DNA from: Symbiodinium natans
Taxonomy: Eukaryota; Sar; Dinophyceae; Suessiales; Symbiodiniaceae
Direction: 5' to 3'
Length of the DNA stretch: 64,000 bases
Assembly: GCA_905221605.1 (NCBI GenBank)
Contig: CAJNDS010002357.1
Span: forward strand, 1,101,331 to 1,165,330
The notes beneath the pieces are model-generated. The model worked only from the letters and a program-made list of their open reading frames with translations. It made no database searches and had not been told where the DNA came from. The first letter of the stretch is position 1; each line of letters begins with the position of its first letter. The translations under genes and the position numbers were made by a program. Of this stretch, positions 1 to 12,600 are shown in pieces.

Positions 1-560
1 TTCGATTTAGATCAGCCGCGCCTACACATGGGGCTTTACACCGGGTTTTGGGGCTTCGTTCAGGCTTTGGGTGGTTAGCATCTTGGATGGGTAAACCCTA
101 ACTAAACCCGAAACACTGAACCCCGCCCAGGCTCTACTGTTGGGGCAAGATGCGGTTCCGGGGATGATGGTTTAGGGTTTAGGGTTTTTAGTTGGTTAGG
201 TGGAGCAGGGGTTTAGGGTTTAGGGTTTAGGTTTAGGGGTTAGGGTTTGTAGGGCTTGGGGCCTTTAGCGAGCCAGGATCGCGCGGCTTGTAGGGTTTGG
301 GGCTTCACTTAGACCCTAAACCCTAAACCCTATATCCTAAACCCTAAACCTACACCCTATGCGATCTCCTATCCGGTGGCCGCCTGTATGTGCGCACACG
401 GCAAAACTGCGAAGTTCGGGGCTCTAGCAGCAAATCTCAAGCCCTTCAAAACCGGACAGCCTTCTTCGGTTTAGGGTGTAGGGTGTAGGGTGTACGGTTT
501 AGGGTGTAGAGTTTAGGGTGTAGGGTTTAGGGTTTAGGGTTTCGGTTTCTCTTTGCCAAC

Positions 561-657
561 CCAGCGGCCAAAAACCCGCTCGAACGTGTTTGTGGGGAAG
601 ATGGCCACGCCACCCACACCCAGTTGGCACATTGCCCAGTGATAGCAGGTGGTGTAC
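561..657 (-). CDS. Channel exon: pore segment
   Basis: Follows acceptor CCTGAG and reads YTTCYHWAMCQLGVGG, then PTNTFERVF. The HW-x-x-x-Q core followed by P-x-N-x-x-ER-x-F matches the pore and post-pore signature of the expanded dinoflagellate ion-channel family as I recall it. The first base completes an Arg codon with the previous exon. The 3' end is set at donor GTTGGC but a GC donor a few bases either side is possible. No GYG filter is present. Confidence 0.8.
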
Positions 658-3600
658 CTCAGGGGTTTAGGCTTCTAGGGCGTGCAGATTGGATGGTTTA
701 ATGATACCAAGGACGGTTGCAAGTGGGTTGTTGCTTAGGGTTTAGGGCTTAGGGCTTAGGGCCAAGGATTTAGGGTATAGGGTTTTGGATTTAGCCTCTT
801 CTGGGGCTCTTGTCAGGGAAGCGGCCGACGTGAGACAGCGGCCTATATAATTGGGTGTTCAAGGTTTCGGGTTTACCTGGGACTCCACGTACTCATGTTC
901 TGCAATTGGTCAAAACCCTGCCTAACAGGTTCAACGCCAAGCCCTCACACTTGCCTCCTTGTAGGCCGATTTAGGGATTCTGGTTTAGGGTTTAGGGTGT
1001 AGGGTTTAGGGTTTGGGGTGTAGGGTTTAGGTACAGGGTTTTAAGATTTAGGGTTTGGGGTGTAGGGTTTAGGGTTGTCACCTGGAACCCTGGAGTGTAT
1101 GCCTACGAGAGAGGCATGGTTTAGAAGGCCTCTTGCCATTGGCATAGTCAAAGGGTTTCGAGATCAGGATGGGCGTTGAGATGCGTGCGTGAGACCCAAA
1201 AGTAAAAGCCCTAAGCAGTAAAACTCGAAAGCATAGCTACCTTCTGGGCCGATGGCATGTTATTTGGCAAGCCAAGGCAAAAGCCCCAGCCACACAGCGT
1301 TTAGGGTTTAGGGCCCAAGGCTTCAGGGTTTAGGGAATTTGTAGAGGCTGATGCAGCACAAGCCAAAACCTGTCCCGATGGCCCGTAAAGAGCAACAAAA
1401 CCCAAAACGCTAAAGTAGGGTTAGGGTTTATAGGGCTTATGGCTCTCTAGACCCCCAGGATACCCCCTGCACATACACATAGTATGTAATTGGGCAGCAA
1501 AAGGGTTCCAATCTTAACCCGAAACCCTAAACCCTACAGTAAACTCCAAAAAGTTGGAACATCCTTCTCCCCGTACCCCCAAAAGGCATACTAAAGGGCA
1601 TCCCTGCATGAAGTGGGTATATAATTCTTGTACCCCCAAAAGGACACCCAATATGTACTCTCACCAATATTAAGAAAGGAGCCTTATATACGCTCACCAA
1701 AAAAGGAATGTAAACCGTGTGTCATGTAGGCACATGGACCCCAAGATCCCCAGAAGACGAAGACGACAAAAGAGCCTGAAGCCTCCCGTCAGTGGAGTTC
1801 CCCTAAATCGGGTACCGTTGGGGGTCTGGGGTTCAGGGTTCAGGGTTCAGGGTTCAGGGTTCAGGGTTTAGGGTTTAGGGTTTAGGGTTTAGGGTTTAGG
1901 GGTACCCGTTTTTGGCGCAGCCTGTTTGCTACTAGGATTACAGTATTACCGGGTAGATGCGGGCACCCTGCCCATCTACCCCGCGGGAGCTGCAGCATGG
2001 TCTTCCAAATCATACCTACTTTTGGGGTCTGAAGTCTGTAAGCTACCTACTTCCCTAAACCCTAAAACCCTAAACCCCTAAACCCCTAAACCCCTAAACC
2101 CCTAAACCCCTAAACCCCTAAACCCCTAAACCCCAAACCGCTAAACCCCTAAACCCCCAAACCCCTACACGCCTACACGCCTACACCCCCAACTGGAGTC
2201 TAATCAACTTCCTCAACCCTATTCGTTCTAACCCCTCAAACCAAGAAAAAATGTATCTTCACGTTCACTTGTTGGCAATACCTTTTCTTGTCCGAGAAGC
2301 TGGTATAGCACGGTTTTCTGAGCGAACTCGATCGAGCCGATCCAGCTATCGCCTTTTCGATGCCCCGTTCGGGTTTAGGGTGTGATTTCGAGATGATATT
2401 GTTGTGGTTGTTGCTACTTGTGAAGTTGGGCCGGGGGAGAGGGCTTAGGGAAAAAGTGCAAGTGCAGATTCAAGTTTAAACCGTAATTCAAAGCCTCCGG
2501 AGTCAGAAAACCACCCCTCATTACAGACATGACATATACATGTAGGATAACATATGCATATATATATATATGTATATACAAATTATGATAACGTGATATG
2601 ATAACATAATGCAATGTCAATGTGATATGCGACGTGCCACATACAGATGTGCATATATATATATATACATACACATATATATATATATACACATACTTAT
2701 ATACTGGCAGCTTCAAGCTCATAGACTGGTTATGAGCTCAGAGTTCTGGATTCTGCGAGGGGCCATTTCATGCAAGGCTCCGGGGACCTTTTCAGATCGG
2801 TTGCGGGGTTTAGGGTTTAGGAGTTAGGGTTTAGGGTTTAGGGTTCACGGTTTAGGGTTTAGGGTTGAGGATGTATAGGGATTTTAGTTCTTTAGGGCCT
2901 TGAGGGTTCAGGCCTGTGCGCCGCCTGAGTCTGCGATACCACGACTCTGCAAGTTTTAGGGTGTAGGTTTAGGGTTTAGGGCTTTTTGGGTTTAGGGTTT
3001 AGGGTTTAATAAGGGGGTGTAAGGATGCCTCGAGATTGGGAGGGCACTTTTCCTTGGCGGGGGAGCGAGAGGGGTTTAGGGTTTAGGTTTTCTTTTATTT
3101 TGCATGTATTTTTGGGGAGGGGACCTGAACCTAAACTCCTAGACCCCATCAATCCAAATAACGACCTAAAGAAATGAATGCGAAAGAGATCCGGGAGGAT
3201 TTATGGGGTAGAGCACCCTAGACCCGAAGATGCCACAAGAAACTCAACGAGCACCATGGCTAGAGGCCCCAACAAATCAGGATCCTACCGGCTTTTAGGC
3301 CTTAAACCCATAACCTGTAGGGTTTAGGGTTTAGGGTGTAGGGTTTAGGGTTTAGGGATCCCTCTGGGACACAGTTTGCCCCAAGGTGCTCTCTTCGGAC
3401 AGCCGGCCGATGCCGTACCTTCCCCAGGCGCTTAAGGGCTTTGGGGGTTATTGTAGGGGTTTAGGGTTTAGGGTTTAGGGTTTAGGGTTTGGGGTTTAGG
3501 GTTTGGGGTTTAGGGTTGAGGGGTTCTTGTAGGGGTTTAGGGTTTAGGGTTTGGGGTTTAGGGTCTTATAAGGGCAATACAAGGACATTTGTCTTTGATT

Positions 3601-6600
3601 TTTTTTTGGGGGGTGGGGGTCTTAAGCAAGCAATAGTTTAGGGTTATAGTATAGGGTTTAGGGTTTTAGGGATTTAGGGTTTACGGTTTTGGGGTTTTAG
3701 GGTTTCGGGTGCCACGGGAGTGCACTAGGCTGGCCCCTGGAAACATCATGAATATGGCTCCCAAAAAAGACCTGGATTGGCCTGAACAGCCCTCTGAAAA
3801 ATATCTCTAGATAGTATGATGCTCTTGAACCCAGAAGGGGAAGTATTGAACAACAACATCCAAAGGGCCTAATATAGGGGCCTGAATAACTGGACCAGGG
3901 TTTGGGGGGTGATTGCAGTATCATTCTAAAGGGACAATAAGGGAATACCAATAGTAAACATTCCGACCCTGATCCCTAAACCCTAAACCCTAAACCCTAA
4001 ACCCTAAGAACAAGCTCCTGTCCCAACGCGTGGGAATCTCCGCCATCTGCGCCGGCTTCATTGCCATCTGGTCGGCGCGAGACTTCAACCCTAAACCCTA
4101 AACCCTAAACCCTAAACCCTAAACCCTAAACCCTAAACCCTAAACCCTAAACCCGCATCGTTCACGTCGGGCAGTTCTTGACGCAGGCTCCTCAGGCTGG
4201 GCTTCAGGCGGTGAAAATGCCAGCTCTCCTGACATTGCGAGCCCTCCCCCCAAGCCAGGGAGCACGCGGTCCGGGTAGGTTCGCCACACGACGTCCCATC
4301 CCTTGTCCCGTGCGTTCCAGATACCAGGTTGTCAGCGCCGAGTGCACGCGTGGCTCGCTGGTCTGCAGCGCCGACAAGATCGACCGGGAGCAGACCCTGC
4401 TGAGGTAGACGGCTTCCTGCCAAGGCGTTTCTTCGCTGGTGTTTGCCGCATTCTTTTAGATGGACTGGCTGAGATTCTGAACCCCCATAAACCCCCATAA
4501 ACCTAAGCCCAAAAGCCCTATAAACCCCTATAAACCCCCTACAAACCCCCTATAAACCCCTACAGACCCCTATACCTAGAAGCCATCCCCAAACCCTAAA
4601 CCCTAAACCCTAAACCCTAAAACCTAAACCCCTAAGGTCCCTAGCTCGTGCTGCTTCATGCCGGCTCGGGCGCCAGGAGCAAGCCATGAGGTGACACAGG
4701 AGGAGCAGCCGGAAGATACCTCGAGAGCTAGAGTTTAGGGTTTAGGGTTTGGGGTTTAGGGTTTAGGGTTTAGGGTTTGGGGCTTAGGGTTTAGGGTTTT
4801 GGGGTTTGGGGTTTAGGGTGCAGGGTTGTAGGGTCCAAAGACTCCTACATACTGGTTCTTCGTAGGGACCTCGGGGTATCCCCTTCCATTCCCCCTACTA
4901 TAAGCCCTTCAAAAGGGATTCGTTTGGGGTTTAGGGTTTAGGGTTTAGGGTTTAGGGTTTCGGGTTTAGGGTTGAGGGTTTAGGGTTTAGGGTTTTAGGG
5001 TTTAGGGTTTGGGGTTTGGGGTTTAGGGTTTTGGGTTTGGGGTTGGTACATGGTCCCTTAGTATCGGCCCTGAGAAGGGGACCCCTTCTCGATCCTTTAC
5101 GTGCAACCCAATTAAGGCCCATGCTTCGGAATTCGTTAAAGGAGGTAAGGGACCATACTAAGGGCCCGTATAACTATAGACTACAAGGAACGTGACTCCC
5201 ACGTCCTAAAGAGATTCTAAGCCTAAACCCTATAAACCCCAAACCCCAAACCCCAAACCCTAAACCCTAAACCCTAAACCCTAAACCCTAAACCCTAAAC
5301 CCTAAACCCTAAGCCCTAAACCCTAAACCCTAAACCCTAAACCCTTCTTCCCTCAGTATGGGGCTCCCAGGTTTTTTGGGGGGCTTCCCTGAGAGGTTTG
5401 TCGGGAAGCTCGGGCCTAACGTGCTTGACAGGGCATACCCGCGGGTTTCTAGGGCCCCGTAGGGTTTAGGGTTTAGGGTTTAGGGTTTAGGGTTTAGGGT
5501 TTAGGGTTTAGGGTTTAGGGTTTAGGGCTCAAGCTGAATAAGGGAGCATTGTCAAGTTCATCAAGAATCTAAAGAATGTTCCTGAAGGTATTCAAGGTAT
5601 TGAGTTTCGCATGATGGTCGGGCTCTGTCTCCACAAGGGATGTCCGAGCCGAACCAGCAACAAACACACCCTAAGCGTCCATGTACCTGAATAGGGAGTA
5701 CTTGGGACTTTAAAGAACCCCTTATTTAGGAAAGTATACAATGATGTGGTACATAGACCCTAACCCTAAACCCTAAACCCTAAACCCTAAACCCAAAACC
5801 CAAAACCCAAAACCCAAAACCCAAAACCCAAAACCCAAAACCCAAAACCCAAAACCCTAAACCCTAAACCCTAAACCCTTAGGGGCAGCAGACATCGCTG
5901 AGGATAGGTTTTGGGTCCGGCAGCTGGGGGTTGATTTGGGTGGATGTAGGGTTTGCGGCCAGTAGGCATGAGGAGTGCAAGGGTTTAGGGTTTAGGGTTT
6001 AGGGTTTAGGGTTTAGGGTTTAGGGTAAACCAAACACCATGCACAGGCACTCTTGAAGAGACTGTAGTGGATGTTCGCCGACTGAGACTGGATTTGCTCC
6101 TGGCAGGATGTTGGCAGGACGTTGGCGTGTCGTTCTGCACGGGGTGGTGTGAGATCTGCACGATTCTACGTAGGCTTGAGCCTACAGGGTTCCGCTGCTG
6201 CAGAGCTGCTACATAGCGAGTCAACCCATATGTAGCTAAACCTAAACCCTAAACCCTAAACCCTAAACCCCAAGGTTTCTGCTGATGCCGTGCTTGGTAC
6301 GACCACTGCGCACTGTGCCGATGAACATGGGAATACGGCACGTTCTCTTCGAAGAAAGCCGAAACTACGAACAACACCCGAAAGTGATTCCCTAAACCCT
6401 GAACCCTAACCCCTAAACCCGAAACCCTGCCTGCACGGCCTCCGACATCCGGCTGATCTTCCTGAGGGTTTAGGGTTCAGGTTTAAGGTTGGGCTCAGTC
6501 CTTGATAGGGATTAACATAGGAGGGGTGACTATAATCCCTATTAAGGACTGCTCGTATAAGGGGGAACATGTGTGTTTTCAACAGGGGCTTCGGCACTTC

Positions 6601-9600
6601 ATGTTAAACCCTACACCCTAAACCTAAACCCCTAAACCCTAACCCCTACAAAGTGGGGTCGGGTGAACCCTGAACCGTGAAGCGTAAACGGCGCTGACTC
6701 ACCCTTACGAGCCGGAGAGAGATGTGAACAGCATAGGGAGCCTCGTATGATCACTTGGGACTTGAGTTGGGAATCATATATGTATGCATGAACATGTATG
6801 TATATTTGTATGTAAACCGTCGATGTCCACAAAGTCTTATAACTACCAAACTCCCGTTTATATAAACATATGTATACTTACCCCTTAAAAATATCGTCCC
6901 TACATACATCAGTAGCCCTGTCGTTGTTCCTACTATATAAACCCTAGTGTCTTATGCCTGCAGGGGGAATACAGGACGAGCTGCGCGTTTTGGGTTTTTT
7001 GTTTCTGCTTTTGTTGGCTTTGGGTTTGGGGTTGAGGGCGGCAGGTTAAGGGTTGCGTGGTGGCGAGGGGGGAAGGGGGACCCTAAACCCTAAACCCTAA
7101 ACCCTAAACCCTAAACCCTAAACAGGGCGGCGGGGCTGCAGCTGATCACACCGAACGACCATCGAGCACACGCCTAACCCATGGACCCTGCTCTACTAAC
7201 TGCTTAAGAACCCCGAAGAGATAAAAAAACATTCTTCCTTACTAAGGGTAATATAGGGATTAGTACCATTTTATTCTTGTGGGGTTCTTAAGCAAATAGT
7301 AGTACTTGGAGGCTCATGGGTAGTGATAAGTGGGGTTGTAAGTACCCTAAGTGAGGTTATAAGTACAGTTACCCTGCTTAGTACCCCACTTCTAAACCCT
7401 AAACCCTAAACCCCACGATGAAATGCACCGCCAAGCTTCGCCAGACGCAGGATACGAACCATGCGCAGAAAGCGTAGCACTCGAACCTGAGACGAGGCGA
7501 GGGCATGGGGTGCTTAGGGTCTAGCGTTTCGGGTCTAAGGGTAGTTTCATGGTCCCTTAGTATGGGCCCTGAAAAGGGGACCCCTTATAGTTAAACAAGG
7601 ACCCCTAATATGCCCCTTATACACCCTATGCAAATTCAGGGCCATCAGAACCCTTTAGCAGAGGTTTGGGACCACATTAAGGCCCGAAGAGTCAGAGTCT
7701 GGAGCATGCCTGGTTTCTTATCTACTTGAAGGCATCATGGCTCTACTAGTTGCTGGCCCGCAAGCCTAAGCCCTAAACCTGAAACCCTTAAACCCTAAAT
7801 CCTACGAAGATATGGGGGTTCCGAACATAAGGGAGGGTTATAAGTACCCGAAATAAGGATATAACCAGTTGTAACCGCAGTTACCCTACTTACAATTATA
7901 ACCCTACTTGTACTTTGCATTGAACCCCCAGGAAAACTTCTGAACCCCTAAGCTGTAAACCCTTAACCCCTTCACCTTTCACTCTGACCCCTAGAAGCCT
8001 AAACCCTAAAGTTCAAAAAACCCAGCCTCTTCAAATCAACAGCAACTTAGAGATTAGGGTTTAGGTTTGGCGGTATAGGAGGGTGACAAACTCGGGCAGG
8101 CTTGACAGCTCCCGAGTCTTAAGTTGCGCATTGGGGGTGGATGCTTTGCGGTCGGCGGTTTCAGGATTGGGGGGGGGGGGGGGGTTACGGCTTTTTGACG
8201 TTTGTGATTGCCCAAAACAAAGCCTCTCCCCTGTCCCAGCACCAAAACCCAACATGATGGGGTTCCAAGGGACGTGGGTTCGGGGGGGGGGGGGGGGGGG
8301 GGGTGGGTATGTAACCCAAGGCTCCCTTATAATCCCCACTACTCCTTAAGGCTCCCTAGGTACCTACCCCCCCCCTGAAACCCTCTCCCTTAAGAATTCC
8401 AACACTAACCTACAGCTTTGTATCAAGGAGTCCTTAGTTCACGGGAATGTCTCAGACAAAAAACTGTACGCACTTAGGGACCCTAAACACTAAACCCTGA
8501 ACCCTAAACCCCTAAACCCTTAACCCCTTAGGGTTCCACAAGGAACAAACGCCCTGAGAGGACCTTAAGAACCCTGCAGGGTGCACGTGGAGGGTCAGGA
8601 GTAGTTATAAGTGGGCTTTTAAGTAGGGTAGCGATAATTCTAAGCGGCTATAACGGGGTACTTCTAACCCTACTTTGGACTCCCCTCGAACCTTCAAGCA
8701 TGGGTTTTTGAAGGTCCCAAAATTCGGTTGCAAGTAGTATAACCCGAAACCCGAAGCCCCAAGCCGGCTCTTAGCCGTAGTTGGGGACCATTCCTTGCAT
8801 GCCCGCACCGAAAAAAACACCCCGTCTCCTGGGCAGCTGCATGTGCTGAGGTTCGGGCCGTCTTCGAGAGGCGGTGCACGCCCTGCGCGTCCATGTTTAG
8901 GAGTTTAGGGTTTAGGGTTCTAGGGTGTTAGGGTTTAGAGGGTTTGCAGGGTTTCTAGGGTGTAGGGTGAGGGTAAAGAGTCGAGGGTCCGGGCCCTGGT
9001 GGTAGTTTAGGGTTGAGGGTTTAGTGTTGCCACAAAAACGATCATAAACCCCTAGGTTAGTTGGTAGAATAGCCGTTAGACACCCAACACGCAACAATGC
9101 GCATAAGGTTACCACTACTTGAAGATTCATGACAACTCTCAGTTATCGTCACCCTACTGTTCCTAGACCCAAGAGTAGCCTAGCAACAAAAAGGGCGCCC
9201 TTTTGATAAGGGAACCTAAAAGGGAATGAGGGCCCACTCTGGGTCCTAGTAGAACCTTGCTTATGACTACCCATGAACCTCCAAGTAGTGGCCCCAGCTC
9301 CCTGAACCCTAAACCCTACACCCTACACCCTAAACCCTAAACCCTAGCCCTAAAACCTAAACCCTAAACCATAAACCCTAGCCGCGCCTGAGCATCGCTG
9401 TCGGCTGCTAAGAAAAGGATGATCCAGTCCAGGGCTGGGCGCGGCTTTAGGGTTTAGGGTTTGGGGGTTTGCAGGGTATTTTGGGTTTATAGGGTTATGG
9501 GGTTTATGGGGTTTAGGGTTTAGGGTTTAATGTTTCGGGCCTAAGGTTAGGGTTCAGGGTTTAGGGTAGAAATGCGTTCGGGGCTTGGGGTGTGTAGGGC

Positions 9601-12600
9601 TTCGGCTCTAAGGTTTGGAACGAGGAGGCTTGGGTTGGCTTGCGTTAGCAACAAGGATGAATTTGGGAAGTTCCCCAAACCCCCAGACGGAATCCCTAGT
9701 ACCTGCCTCAGCCTTAAACCCTATAACCTACTAGTACTGATAACACCACTGATAACTAGCAAATAACATAGAGAGAACTTTTCAAGCCCTGCCACTGTTG
9801 CCAGTACCAGCACCACATTCGAAGGAGCCGCCTCCGACTCCAAAGCACTGCCCAATGCCGCCACTGCCTGCCAGTACTGGAGCGCAATTCTTCGGTGAAG
9901 GGGTCCTCCCGGAACGGGTTGCATATCTTCAGCACGGGGTGCAGGTTGAAGCAACAGGTAGGATGCCAGGAGAAGGTGAAGGATGCAGACCTCAGGGGCC
10001 GCATCTCTGTGTGTCGGAGAAGGAGCTGTAGACTGTCGGGCACCTGCGCGTGAAGTGCCAGGCGTCAAGCACGTGTCTGAGCTGGCAACTCGACAATTCA
10101 GGGTTGTCCAGACACAGAAAGCAAGAACCCAACATACGTGAAAAGTCTATATATATATATATACACGTTCTTTCTTTCTTTTTTTGTGGGGGGGGGGGGG
10201 GTAGCACGTTTAGGGTTTAGGGTGTTCAGCCGTTTAGAAGGTTGCTATAATATGGACGATAGCGTTCGTTGAGGGGGACTGGGGTTTGTCGGGACCAAAT
10301 GTGAGGGTCTAAGTTTAGGGTTTAGGGTGAGCTGCAATGCGGAGAATGCGAGAGTCATGCGGCTCTGGTTACTGTATCTGGCGATGTCGGGAGCGCAGGA
10401 CGAAAAAGTAGCGTTGCGCCTAAGCCCCAACCCAAAATCCCTGTGATGCCTATAAAGGTATAAGCCCTGAACCCTAGATCAAACCTCTAAATCCCCCAAA
10501 ACCCCAGAACCAGCAACCCTATAACCCTAAACCCGAAACCCCAAACCATCAAGCCTAAACCCCTGAACCTGAAATCCCCCAAGACCCCCAAAATCCCTGA
10601 ACCATCAACCCTATAACCCCGAAATCCCAAAACAAAAGACCTGAGACCTCCTCACACCACCAAATCCCTGAATCATCAACCCTGTAACCCTAAACCCTAA
10701 ACCCTAAACCCTAAACCTGGGAATCCGAAAAAAAAACCTGAGGCCCCCGACACACCACGGTCATATCAAAGGCCAGCCAGGTCTTGGCATAGTTGAGGGC
10801 GATCCTGGGACGAGGCGAAGGCTTTAGGGTTTGGGGGTTTGGGGGTTTAGGGTTTAGAGTTTAGGGCTTAGGGCTTAGGGTTTAGAGCTTAGGGCCCTAA
10901 AGCCTCCGAAGTCCCAAGCTTGCCCCAAAAAACTTAAAGCGTCTATATGCTTTGACCCTATCAAGAAGCTTCTTGGGGCTTTGGGGCTTCCAGACGGGGT
11001 AGGAGTTTCCGGTTTCGGGTTTCAGGCTTAAGGTTTCTTTCGTAAGAATTAGACCCAACCCCAAACCCTATTTTAAACCCTAAACCCTAAACCCTCAAGC
11101 CCTAAGAACATGGCTTTGTAGGACGTCTTTGGCAATGCCCCTTCAGCCACCCTCTGTACCCTTGACCTTCTACACAGGACAAGCACCGCCCCCGCAAGCT
11201 TCCAAGCCAAAGCTTCCCTTGACCTTTAGGGTTTAGGGTTTAGGGTTTAGGGTTTAGGGTTTAGGGTTTAGGGTTTAGGGTTTAGGGTTTAGGGTTTAGG
11301 GTTTAGGCTTTAGGGGTTTGGGCCCCAAACATTCCCAAACATCCCCAAATATCCCTAAACCCGCTGATTACACGGATGAACAAATCTCTAAAATCGCAAA
11401 TTCGCAACCCCACCCCCCCTCACCCCACCCCATGCAAGCCTAAGGCCCTAAGTACCATGAAGTGCTTGCTGCTGAGCACCCTAAACCCTAAACCCTAAAC
11501 CCTAAACCCCAAACCCCAAACCCTAAACGCTTACAGCCGACACGCCAAAAACTTGAAAGCCTGAAGCATTAACACCCTGCTAAACTGTGCCGTGCCGCTT
11601 CATGGGGTCCATAACCAGGTTCCCGTCCTTGCAGAGGGCTTTGCAGGCCAGGCCCGGGAGAAGGGTTAGGGTTTAGGGTTCAGGGTTTAGGGTTTAGGGT
11701 TTGGGGTTTGGGGTTTAGGGTTTAGGGTTTAGGGTTTAGGGTTTAGGGTTTAGGGTTTAGGGTTTAGGGTTTTAAGTTCCCAGCCAACCGAGGAAGAGGA
11801 AACACGGAGATGTTCTGCTGCATGACGGGTCTATAGCGGTTGGAGCTTGAGAGAGCTTTGGGACTTTGAGGGTGTATACATGTGTATATATATATATATA
11901 TTATAAGGCCATCTAGGGTTTGGTCAACAGTCCCCCGTTTCTGGTCCATGCTGAAGGGTTGGGTCCCCGGGGCCAGGAGTTTAAGCAGGAGCCCCAAGAA
12001 TCCCTCAATACTTCCTGGAAAGCCTCATAGGGTTTCGGGGTTAGGTTTCTAACCCACTACCCAACCCAGGTACTTCTGCCCCCCAGTTGCAGTTCGGAAT
12101 CCCCAGGTCGCAAAAATACCAAAACCCCTCGACCCCCATGAAACCCCTGAAGCCCTAAACCCTAAACCCTAAACCCTAAACCCTAAACCCTAAGCCCTAA
12201 ACCCTAAACCCTAAACCCCCGGACGTGGGTCCTGGTAGTAGCCAGTCAAGAAAGAGGCAATGATGTCCAGGTTCCAGAAGATCTGAGTCCACGAACTAAA
12301 ACCTAAACCCTAATCCCTAAACTTCGGGTTTGGGTCGTTTAGGTTTAAGGGTTGAGCGTTTAGGTTTGATGGGTTCGGGTGCTTTAGGACTTAGGGTTTG
12401 GCGTTTCATGCAGACCCTATAGGTTTACCCCCGCCCCCCCACCACCCCCCGCCCCCAAAGTGCAAAGGGTACAGGATTTAGGGCTTTAGGTTTAAGGGTT
12501 TAGGGTGTAGGGTTAAGGACGCCCACCTCAACGATCCCAACTCCTAAAAATTTGGCCCGAGTGGCTCTCAAACGACCGGTTTAGGCTTCAGGGTCTAGGG

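Noticed and set aside
1-700. True chromosome end
   Set aside because: The arrays at the left edge are short, degenerate and of mixed orientation, and a channel exon lies at 561-657.
9798-10031. Plus frame of 77 codons and two minus frames
   Set aside because: All are open; channel exons 10752 and 9388 join in phase without it. Treated as intron.
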